64,000 bases of DNA from Neoarius graeffei (Eukaryota > Chordata > Actinopteri > Siluriformes > Ariidae). The position numbers and the translations under genes were made by a program. This document shows positions 55,929 through 64,000 of this stretch, piece after piece (position 1 is the first letter of the stretch; each line of letters begins with the position of its first letter). Location of the stretch: contig NC_083571.1 of the NCBI RefSeq assembly GCF_027579695.1, forward strand, positions 72,425,279 to 72,489,278, given 5' to 3'. The notes under the pieces are model-generated. The model saw only the letters and a program-made list of their open reading frames with translations. It had not been told where the DNA came from and did no database searches.

Positions 55929-57369
55929 GGGGCGGTTCGGACCGGGATTTTTCCAGGGGGGGTCCCCCTTTTGGAGCTTCGCCTCCTTCTAAGGCTAGCA
56001 GGGGCCTGTCTGCATCCTGGAGCCTAAGGACTCTGGGTTCATCATTGTTTCTGTCTGTGGGTTTGACAATGGTCTCCCAGGTCATTTGGGCTAGTTGCCT
56101 AATTTCCCTCATCGAGTGGAAACCCTGTCGACACGTCAGTGCGACTTGAGTCTGCATGCTTGGGTGGAGGTTATGCAAGAAGAGGGATTTAAAGCCTCTA
56201 TCTTCTTCCAAGCCTGGTGCGCTACTACCCTGGAAATAGGCAATACGTAGCCATCTATAATATTCACGAGGCGCCTCAGACCATTTCTGCCTAATTTGTA
56301 TTGCACACAATGTCGCGGAGGTTTCATCTGTGTACGGTGCATATTCTTCCCTCATGTAATTGCGAAGTTTCGAATAACTATCACGAACGTTTGGAGGTAG
56401 AGTCTCTAAAAAGGCACGAACGCTGCTACTGGAGGTCTTCCAGACCAGTTTAAGTTTCTCTCGCATTGTGGCTTTCGGTAGGTCCATCAGGCATCGGTCA
56501 GTCTCTCGCAAATAATCATTCACATTTGTTCTTTTATTCTCAGGATCGAATTGCTCAACATCGTTGGCAAGTAGGTCAATTTGCCGTAAGCGAAGAGTTT
56601 GGTGCATGTCCTTGTGTGGCCTTCTTGGCTCTCCTGAGTACTCACTATCTAAGCTACTCTGGTGTTGCTCCCGTTTCGCACTAGATTCATAGCCTGATTC
56701 ATCCGAAGATGGATCAGGGATACTGTAGCACACTGACCTGGGTGTGCTATGGTTCTGGGCTCAGGATGAGCACAGTACGGCTCCACCCTGGCTAAATAAT
56801 GAAGTCGTGTAGCGAGTTGATGGAGTTTGACGGAGTGTCTGGTCCTCGACCAGGTAATCTACGGTGTCCGGTTCAGACGCCTCTTCCCGCTCTGAGCTTC
56901 GGCGCATTGTTGGCGGTCTTTCACGCCCCTCGGGCTCTTCTTGGGGGGTCTGCTCCTCGGCAGCCCTCTTGGCAGCCTTTTCGGCTTTCTCTAGCCTTTT
57001 GGCGCAATCATCAAGGGAGGCTTTCAAGAGCTCACGCTCCCTATGTAAATTATTATTATCGGCTGCCAGCTCGGCATTGCTGGTGGTCAGCCTTTCAACC
57101 TCTCCGCAGAGGCGTCTGATTTCTGAATCAGTATTTTGTAAGTATGACAGGAATAGCTTACCTAGTGCCGCTTGGACACTAATAGTTGTTCCTTTTGGAT
57201 CTCTCATATGTTTTATTGAGTTATCTATGTTGTTTTGGCATTCACTCTTACTCGTGTTCCTAATGTTTGCCTTTTTGGAGGCAGAGCAGTGAATGAGGTC
57301 TGCGATGACTGCAAGGAGAGACACGTCCTGAGCGTTGTCTTCAATTTTTGAGACACGAGGGGATGCCAT
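55906..57369 (-). pseudogene. Gag of the 1.6 kb-LTR element
   Basis: One reading frame of 487 codons on the minus strand, ATG at 57369 (MASPRVSKIEDNAQDVSLL), interrupted by a single TGA at 56761-56763. The N-terminal part has a coiled coil (SEIRRLCGEVERLTTSNAEL ...). The C-terminal part has a capsid-like helical region (IDLLANDVEQFDPENKRTNV, LETLPPNVRDSYSKLRNYMR, IRQKWSEAPREYYRWLRIAY). The TGA could be CpG decay of CGA or a readthrough stop; decay is simpler. I do not recognise the family. Confidence 0.7.
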
Positions 57370-57610
57370 TTTGCTTAGATTGGATGTTAGATAATTAATT
57401 AATCAATGAGTTAATTTATTAATTAATTTTTATTAATTAATATTAACTATGCAATTAATTAATAAGTTGATAAAGTTTGTTTTGTTTGAAAATGCTCTCT
57501 TATCCTAAGTTAAGAATACAGTAGGTTATTAGTATTTGGTGATATGGTTATCACGCTACTAATATTTTAAGTTCGTTTCTTAGACAAGTATATTTTTTAA
57601 GTTTGTTACC

Positions 57611-60184
57611 TTGTTAACAGTTTCGGCGAGAATCTCCCGCCTTCTTCAGAAACACGTATTTTACGTATTAAAAATAAGTTATGGAGAAGATTATGCCAAA
57701 GAGGTACGCTACCTGGAAAAGCTAGGAAAAAAATTGGCGCGACAAAGAAACCATCTCCGCTTCAATCTCCGCTGCCGAGACGAAGGCGTCATTCCAGCAA
57801 GCCTCTACATAAAAGATCCGATACCAACAAGAAACGCGGAAAGGACCATCGAAAGAGCGCGAATGACTCTGGTAAGAGAAAGAATCAGATGCACGACTAA
57901 CAAAATCAACAATTTAAACACAGAAATAGCACAAAGAAAACAAGAATTCAAACGCCGGTTCAAATTAAGCAGTGACATGGAAAAAAATATGGAAGAACAT
58001 CTGAATGCAATACAAGAACAAGAGTTTTCAAAAACAAAAACACGCCATATTAAAAAACTGAACAGACTTATCAATAAGAAACAAAATAAATGCAAGGACA
58101 AGCAAACAAACGAAAACTGGATTTGCAACCTGTCTAAACACACACTAACAACAGCAGAACGCACTATACTCTCACGGGGACTAAACTATGCCATCACACC
58201 AAATAAAATCCCGCATGAAGAATTCGTATTAGCCACGGAACTAGCGTGCAACATGATACAGGACCAAGGACAGAAAGCCGCATTAAGGAATGAAATAGCA
58301 GGCATCCTCACCTCAGCTAAACCGCCACCCAGAAACATAACCAAACAGGAAATGGAAGCCATCAGAACACTCACAAAGAACAAGAAAATAACAATATTAC
58401 CGGCTGATAAAGGGAGGACCACGGTTATCATGGACACTAATCAATATGAAAAACAAATGAATGAAATGCTCACGGACCCAAACACATATGAAGTATTAAA
58501 AAAAGACCCGACGGAGGAAAAGAAAAGAAGACTAAAGCTATTACTCAAACCGTTACTGGATGACAACAAAATCGATAAACAAACATACAACCACCTCATC
58601 CCCACAGCAAACATCACCCCCCGGATATACGGCACACCGAAAATTCATAAACCCGGAGCACCACTAAGACCCATAGTAGACAGTATAGGATCAGTTACTT
58701 ACAACCTTTCCAAGACGTTGGCAGACATAATCAAACCACTCCTCGGACTCACGGAATACCACTGCAAAAACTCAAAACAACTGGCGAAAGAATTAAAGGA
58801 AATCAAGATAAAAAAGGATGAAATGTTTGTATCGCATGACGTCATATCCCTCTTTACAAAAACACCGGTCACAAACACTCTCAACATAGTAGAAAACCGG
58901 TTAAAAGCAGACAGAACCCTGAAAAAACGCACAAAACTTACAGTACAGGACATAACAAAACTATTACATTTCATTTCCACTTCCACATTTTTCCAATTTA
59001 GAGGCATAATCTATAGACAAAAAGAGGGATTTGCAATGGGGGACCCGCTATCTGCCACTCTATGTAACTTTTTTATGGAGGATCTGGAAACCCGAGCCAT
59101 AGAAACAGCACCGGATGACTGCAAACCTATCTTCTGGAAAAGATACGTTGATGACATTCTTGAAATAACCAAAACAGGCCACACACAACAACTCACGGAT
59201 CATTTAAACTCCATAGACAAGACAGGCAACATCAAATTCACACACGAAGAGGAAACGGACAAGACAATAGCTTTTTTGGACTTAAAAATACACCACACAG
59301 AAGAAGGGAACATTAGAATTACAACATACAGAAAACCTACACACACCGACCAATATCTTCTCTGGACATCTGAACATCCCATCGCACACAAAATGTCAGT
59401 AATCAGAACACTATACGACCGAACACAGAACATCACGGAGGAGAAAGACAGACAGGAGGAGGAACAACACATCCAACAGGCATTAAAAAACTGCCAATAT
59501 CCACCGTGGGCAATTCGGAAAGGGAAATTACAGACACAAATAAAAGAAAATAAACAAACAAGAAAAAACACCGAAAAAACAAACCGGGGCTTTGTCACAC
59601 TACCATACATAAAAGGAGTCACAGAACGCATCCAACGATCCATGAGGAAATACCACATCAACACCCCGGTCAAACCATACAAGAACCTCCGACAGCTGCT
59701 AGTTCACCCCAAAGACAAAATACAACTGGACAATAAATGCAAAGTCATATATGAAATCCCTTGCTGTTCATGTAATAAAGTCTATATTGGTGAAACGGGC
59801 AGATGCTTCCATACTCGAAGGAAAGAACACCAATTAGAATGTGAAAAAGAAACAACAAGAAGACTCACAAGATCCGAAAAAGAAAAAGCACACCAAGAAA
59901 ACCTAAAATCAGCCATTTCAGACCACTGCAAACGGCAAAATCACATAATGAATTGGGAAGAGGCCAGAGTCATTCGCGCTGAAGAAAATAGATTCCAGCG
60001 TTGGATTTTAGAGGCAGTGGAGATACGCAAGCGGGCGCAGAGGACGATGAACCGGGACGAGGGAGCGTATGCACTGTCGCACACCTGGAGCGCCGTCCTG
60101 GAGGAGCGACCTGACAGCAGGAGGCGTGGACTACCTGTCAAATTGGGCGGGACGTTCACGCCTCCTGCACGCAACATCAGCTGA
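57611..60184 (+). CDS. Penelope RT with GIY-YIG endonuclease
   Basis: A frame open for 857 codons. The first in-frame ATG is at 57863, giving 773 residues; the earlier frame has no ATG, so the true start is uncertain. RT motifs (residues from 57611): LPADKGRTTVIMD near 262-275, IYGTPKIHKPGAPLRPIV near 340, SHDVISLFTKTPV near 412, EGFAMGDPLSATLCNFFME near 470 and the catalytic RYVDDIL near 510. The C-terminal nuclease has a CCSC metal-type motif and NKVYIGETGRCFHTRRKEH near 720-738, with R and H positions of GIY-YIG enzymes. RT copies element RNA while the nuclease nicks the target. No stop or frameshift is visible, so the enzyme may still be active. Confidence 0.9.
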   Translation: MLTVSARISRLLQKHVFYVLKISYGEDYAKEVRYLEKLGKKLARQRNHLRFNLRCRDEGVIPASLYIKDPIPTRNAERTIERARMTLVRERIRCTTNKINNLNTEIAQRKQEFKRRFKLSSDMEKNMEEHLNAIQEQEFSKTKTRHIKKLNRLINKKQNKCKDKQTNENWICNLSKHTLTTAERTILSRGLNYAITPNKIPHEEFVLATELACNMIQDQGQKAALRNEIAGILTSAKPPPRNITKQEMEAIRTLTKNKKITILPADKGRTTVIMDTNQYEKQMNEMLTDPNTYEVLKKDPTEEKKRRLKLLLKPLLDDNKIDKQTYNHLIPTANITPRIYGTPKIHKPGAPLRPIVDSIGSVTYNLSKTLADIIKPLLGLTEYHCKNSKQLAKELKEIKIKKDEMFVSHDVISLFTKTPVTNTLNIVENRLKADRTLKKRTKLTVQDITKLLHFISTSTFFQFRGIIYRQKEGFAMGDPLSATLCNFFMEDLETRAIETAPDDCKPIFWKRYVDDILEITKTGHTQQLTDHLNSIDKTGNIKFTHEEETDKTIAFLDLKIHHTEEGNIRITTYRKPTHTDQYLLWTSEHPIAHKMSVIRTLYDRTQNITEEKDRQEEEQHIQQALKNCQYPPWAIRKGKLQTQIKENKQTRKNTEKTNRGFVTLPYIKGVTERIQRSMRKYHINTPVKPYKNLRQLLVHPKDKIQLDNKCKVIYEIPCCSCNKVYIGETGRCFHTRRKEHQLECEKETTRRLTRSEKEKAHQENLKSAISDHCKRQNHIMNWEEARVIRAEENRFQRWILEAVEIRKRAQRTMNRDEGAYALSHTWSAVLEERPDSRRRGLPVKLGGTFTPPARNIS

Positions 60185-60217
60185 TAAGGCACGTCACCAC
60201 TCGACATCTGGTGACTG

Positions 60218-60309
60218 TTTCTGAAGAAGGCGGGAGATTCTCGCCGAAACTGTTAACAAGGTAACAAACTTAAAAAATATACTTGTCTAAGAAACGAACT
60301 TAAAATATT
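60218..60309 (+). other. Penelope terminal repeat, hammerhead-like
   Basis: Right terminal repeat (inverted copy at the left end). It contains CTGAAGA, then a hairpin GGCGGGAG-ATT-CTCGCC, then GAAAC and downstream GGTA. This is the order of a hammerhead core (CUGANGA, stem II, GAAA). Hammerhead motifs are known in Penelope elements. Stems I and III are weak by eye, so function is uncertain. Confidence 0.45.
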
Positions 60310-60485
60310 TGTAATAGTTAGACATAATGAACATCCACTACGTATTATCACGCTACTGTTAACCGTTTAACACACCTGGGGATATACCTTAGCAACTGCT
60401 GAATTAAACTGATAGTTTATCTGTTGTTGCAACAATATTCAAGAAGTCAACACCAATCTCCTCACACAGGGCACCAATTTAACTG

Positions 60486-62117
60486 TGTAGGTGCAATTGG
60501 TAATTAAGTGATCAATCTCATTAAATCAGTCTCATTAAATCTGAAGGTCTCATTACATAATTAAATCAATCAGTCTCATTAACTGATACCATTAATTTTG
60601 GTGCTTAATAATAAATTACCAAACAGCTAAATTATGGTATATTCCAAATTATTATGATCACTTACCATATTACATAACTCATATGCACCTTGGAATTCTT
60701 TTGAGATTTGGCCGACTTCAAAAGTATTGGAACAACACAATAAACACACAGTTTCAATAATAAATGAATTTATTATAACAAAGATAAAAATGAATAATGT
60801 CAATTGAAATATATACAAATATGATATATACTTGATTAGCGTGTGTGTGCGTGTGTGTGTGTGTCACCATGTGGAAAAGAATTAGCTCTGAGTTGCTAGC
60901 TAAGATGTGTTTGTGTGTGTGTGTCCACGTGGTGTAGGCCTTGTGGCTTAAGCAAAAGGTTAGCCTAGCTTGCTAACGAGACAAAAGAATGCTAGCTAAG
61001 ATGTGTTTGTGAGGCCTGTGTGTGTGGCCTGAACAAAGAGTTAGCATGGATTGCTAATTAGACAAAAGAATTAGCCGTATGTGGCTAGCTAAGGCCCGAG
61101 GATCCTACCTCGTGGAGTTAAGACAAAAGGTGTGTATGTGAGTGTGGAGGAGGGCCGTCACGTGTTCCCTTGAGACAATACACTTAGCCCTGGATGCTAA
61201 TGGGACAAAAGAATTAGCTGTAGGCTAATTTCACTAGCTTATAACAGTACTAAATACACTGAAATCTTGATGTGGTCAAGATACATGTAATAATGAAATT
61301 AAAGTGTTAGACAGGAATAGAGAGAGAGAGCATGCAAAGCCTATCTATTAAACAATTGAGAGATTAAAACAAAATAGAACAATCATCAATTCAACATGCT
61401 GCGTGTATACAGTGTAAACAATTAAACCATTCCTGAGTTTAAATTCACACTACTTCAATAAAACTAATTCCTAAGACTAGTTTTTCTGCCCAAATGCCAG
61501 TCTTACTTCAGTATCTCGCCTCTACACGAGATTATGAGAAGATGTTCCGAGACTTTTGGATTTTCACCGGTGTGGAGCACGTGAGTCGCGTCCGTGAAGG
61601 CAGAGGATTTCTTGGTCCAACGTCTGGTCGCTCGTGATGAAAAGAAAGTCTCTGATCAGACAATGTGCACAGCTTTTTTTTTTTTAATATTAGAAGGATC
61701 CGGTCACTTCTAACTTTTAAATTAACTGCTTGGCGGCAGTTTGGTACGTACTTGATGATAGACAAACAAACCGGCTGTAACTCAAGCTGAGTTTAAAAAT
61801 CACTCGATCCTAGGATCTACCGTGGCCAAAGGTGAAAGAAAAGCATGAAACTCTGACTCTTGAGGAAAAGAAAAGAAAAGACGTCTTTATCTTGGGTTTT
61901 CTGGTGCAGGGTATCTCTTTGTGTCCAGATGGCTTGACATCCACGACAAGAGAGAGAGAGAGACGGAAGTGTTGTTTCGTTACTTATGCCTTCAGGGAGG
62001 ATGTGAAGTTGGTGATCCTGCCCCGGTGTGACGCAGGTCAACGCGGAAGCTGGTGATGGGAGTTGTAGTCCTTAAAGGGACTGTGTTGTAGTTCTTAGAC
62101 GGACTGTGTTACCTACA
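60486..62117 (-). mobile_element. 5' LTR of the gag-only element
   Basis: 1632 bp partner of 53205-54879. The two differ by few substitutions and some repeat-length changes, so the insertion is fairly recent. Confidence 0.9.
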
Positions 62118-63322
62118 AATGCGACGCCAGCCTTCCCCTACTTTGCTATTATTATGGATAGGCTATACTGAGTGATGCAGGACACTCAAACTGGCGAAGA
62201 GATAAAACAGTTATTAATTCCAAAGAGCCGCTGGTAATTCATATTCCAAGCGGCTCACTTTAATCCCATGGCCAAACACTTGGGGCAGGATAAGACACTA
62301 GCCCGAATAATGGCCCAGTTCTATTGGCCAGGGATTTGCGGGGATGTCCGTCGGTGGTGTGTGGCGTGTCGCGAATGCCAATTAGTAAATCCCGCAGCCA
62401 CTCCAAAAGCATCTTTGTGCCCGCTCCCTTTAATCGAGACCCCATGTGAAAGAATTGGGATGGATCTCGTCGGGCCATTAGATCGGTCAACATGGGGATA
62501 TTGCTTTATTTTAGTCCTGGTAGACTATGCAACGCGATATCCGGAAGCAGTGCCTCTTCGCAATATCTCAGCACGCAGTATAGCAGAAGCACTCTTCCGC
62601 TTTATCTCCCAGGTTGGGATTCCGAAAGAAATCCTGACAGACCAAGGCACTACATTCATGTCATGCACAGTGCATGAGCTGTATGGGTTACTGGGGATTA
62701 AGCCTATCCACACCAGCGTCTGTCACCCACAAACGGATGTCTTAGTAGAATGGTTCAATCAAACTCTCAAAAATGTAATTCGGAAGTTCGTAAGCGAAGA
62801 TGCACATAATTGTGATAAATGGCTTGAGCCCCTGTTATTTGCAGTATGAGAGGTCCCGCAAGCCTCCACAGGGTTTTCACCATTTGAATTGTTATATGGG
62901 CATAAGCCGTGTGGCATTTTGGACGTGCTACATGAAAACTGGGAGGAGGGACCTTCACCTAGTAAAAACAAAATTCAATATGTTCTCGACCTGCGTGCCA
63001 AACTCCACACACTCACACACTTAACCCAGGAGAATTTGCGGCAGGCGCAAGAACGTCAAGTCCGACTGTATGACAGGGGCACGCGCCTTAGAGAGTTCAC
63101 ACCGGGAGAAAAAGTACTCGTGTTACTGCCCACATCGAGCTCTAAATTGGTCGCCAAGTGGCAAGGGCCCTTCGAAGTCACACGGCGAGTCAGGAATGTC
63201 AACTATGAGGTGAGGCGAACGGACAGGGGTGGGGCATTGCAAGTTTACCACCTCAATCTATTAAAACATTGGAATGAGGAGGTCCCCGTGGCGTTGGTGT
63301 CAGTAATTCTGGAGAAGGCGTA
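62118..63322 (+). pseudogene. Gypsy copy 2 integrase
   Basis: Continues the pol interrupted at 53204. A stop near 62168 and another near 62232 break the N-terminus. From 62268: HFNPMAKHLGQDK and CRRWCVACRECQ-type zinc residues, ERIGMDLVGPLDRS (first D), EILTDQGTTFMS (second D), then HPQTDVLVEWFNQTL (E kept, although flanking G and R are changed). A stop at 62847 interrupts it; 62889-63323 holds the C-terminal region with FTPGEKVLVLLP and WQGPFEVTRRV (GPF/Y domain) and YHLNLLKHW. Integrase is followed at once by RT. Confidence 0.9.
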
Positions 63323-63350
63323 GCTGGGGCCAGAGGTTCAAAAAAGAAAA

Positions 63351-63727
63351 TTGACATCGCCCACCGCTCCGGTCCCCTGTGGAGATCACCTCTCCCCGAT
63401 CCAGCTCACGGAGGTAGCCCAGTTGCAGAAAGAATTTTCCGACGTCTTTTCGCCCCTGCCCGGCCGTACCCACCTCATAGAACACCACATTGAGAGGCCC
63501 CCAGGGGTGGTGGTGCATAGCTGCCCTTACCGTCTGCCTGAATACAAAAAAAGGTGGTCCGGGATGAACTTGAAACCATGCTCGAAATGGGCATAATCGA
63601 GGAGTCCCACAGTGACTGAAGCAGCCCAGTGGTCCTGGTCCTCAAGACTGATGGGTCGGTCCGGTTCTGTGTGGACTATAGGAAAGTCAATGCAGTGTCT
63701 AAATTCGACGCATACCCAATGCCTTGG
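63351..63727 (+). pseudogene. Gypsy copy 2 RT start, truncated
   Basis: LTEVAQLQKEFSDVFSPLPG and HLIEHHIERPPGVVVHS begin RT right behind integrase, as in copy 1. After a shift near 63550, [20 protein letters not shown] and FDAYPMP follow; then another LTR begins at 63728 and the rest is absent here. Confidence 0.85.
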
Positions 63728-64000
63728 TGTGGCAGCGGGGGCATGGTCAAGCGCCGGTCTGTGACAGGAGGGCGGAGCCAGGGAAGGTGAGTGGCAGAAT
63801 CACTACACCTGACGGTAATTAACCTGTGTTTGTGTGTCTTCACAGTAACCGCGCCCTATTTAAGGAGGCAGAGGGAGAGCAGAGGAGAGCTCTTCCCGGG
63901 ACAAAAACACAGCGTGTGTGTGTGTATTTACCATATAGAACTATTGTTATACTGAAAAGTCTGGCAATAAAAGCCTGTTATTACCTGAAGCTTTGTCCTG
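63728..64000 (+). mobile_element. Gypsy-type LTR, cut by window end
   Basis: TGTGGCAGCGGGGGCATGG and the following 100 bases closely match the LTR at 35326-35653. TATA-like CCTATTTAAGG near 63855, AATAAAAGCC near 63966. It is inserted in the RT of gypsy copy 2. The element body lies past the window. Confidence 0.85.

Larger units (their letters stand above)
57561..60344 (+). mobile_element. Penelope-like element
   Basis: Flanked by perfect 13 bp duplications TTATCACGCTACT at 57548-57560 and 60345-60357. Ends carry inverted copies of about 85 bp: left 57569-57652, right 60219-60303. The single ORF codes RT plus GIY-YIG endonuclease, the hallmark of Penelope-like elements. It sits in the leader of the gag-only LTR element in the opposite orientation. 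All parts look intact. Confidence 0.9.
53205..62117 (-). mobile_element. Gag-only LTR element with 1.6 kb LTRs
   Basis: A minus-strand element with long LTRs (60486-62117 as 5' LTR, 53205-54879 as 3' LTR) and 4 bp duplications AATG at 53201-53204 and 62118-62121. A primer-binding-like TGGTGCCCTGTGTGAGG follows the 5' LTR (near 60450-60478), and the purine tract AAAAGGGGGAA precedes the 3' LTR at 54880-54890. Inside are gag, a basic region and only the C-terminal end of integrase, so most of pol is deleted. A Penelope-like element inserted in the leader. Family not identified; the 4 bp duplication fits retrovirus-like elements. Confidence 0.8.
51297..63727 (+). mobile_element. Gmr1-type Ty3/gypsy element, copy 2
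   Basis: Starts with a 297 bp LTR and runs through gag, protease, then after a 9 kb nested insertion, integrase and the first part of RT. RT is cut off at 63727 by another LTR. Integrase before RT agrees with copy 1. It keeps parts that copy 1 lost, such as the integrase C-terminus and a better zinc knuckle. Confidence 0.9.

Noticed and set aside
55587..56149. Plus-strand open frames over the gag region
   Set aside because: They oppose the long minus-strand gag frame and lack domain features.

Overview
The window is vertebrate and almost certainly teleost genomic DNA. It has a spliced host gene with long introns, tRNA-derived SINEs, Tc1/mariner, hAT, L1, L2, BEL and Ty3/gypsy elements, a Penelope-like element and many microsatellites. 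The mix suggests an ostariophysan, perhaps catfish-like, fish, but I cannot fix the species. No RNA gene, CRISPR array or prokaryotic feature is supported.

Layout. (1) Bases 733-18314 hold a decayed Ty3/gypsy element. Its 5' LTR carries an L2-clade LINE on the minus strand; the LINE is split by a 5.2 kb terminal-inverted-repeat (TIR) element, which holds a second TIR element, which holds a mariner transposon. The gypsy body also carries a hAT element and a LINE tail. (2) Bases 18315-24190 hold a SINE split by a hAT transposon, a Tc1-like transposon with several insertions, and a solo LTR. (3) Bases 24480-29630 on the minus strand hold the only host gene I recognise. It encodes a secreted mucin-like protein with repeated SEA domains and a GPI-type C-terminus; a possible 5' non-coding exon lies about 19 kb upstream at 48702. 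(4) Bases 30011-44571 hold a Tc1-like transposon split by an L1 LINE, itself split by a palindromic LTR insertion and a BEL/Pao element that contains a TTAA-flanked element. (5) Bases 44631-51296 hold Tc1 relics, a 1.6 kb solo LTR, SINEs and unassigned DNA. (6) Bases 51297-63727 hold a second gypsy element of the same type, split by a 9 kb LTR element (1.6 kb LTRs, gag but almost no pol, minus strand), itself split by a Penelope-like element with an open RT-endonuclease frame. The window ends in another gypsy-type LTR.

Points of biology. Both gypsy elements have pol in the order protease-integrase-RT-RNase H, the Gmr1-type order, rather than the usual integrase-last order. The 521 bp insertion at 35326-35846 is an LTR plus primer-binding site folded back into 186 bp palindromic arms and flanked by a 5 bp target duplication, as expected if a self-primed reverse-transcription intermediate was integrated. 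The mucin gene has an internal duplication from which two SEA half-exons were lost; skipping one exon would restore both frame and domain. The inner TIR element at 2074-6158 carries seven exact copies of a 14 bp motif. Junctions and exon phases were read by eye; family names rest on recognised motifs, with no database search.
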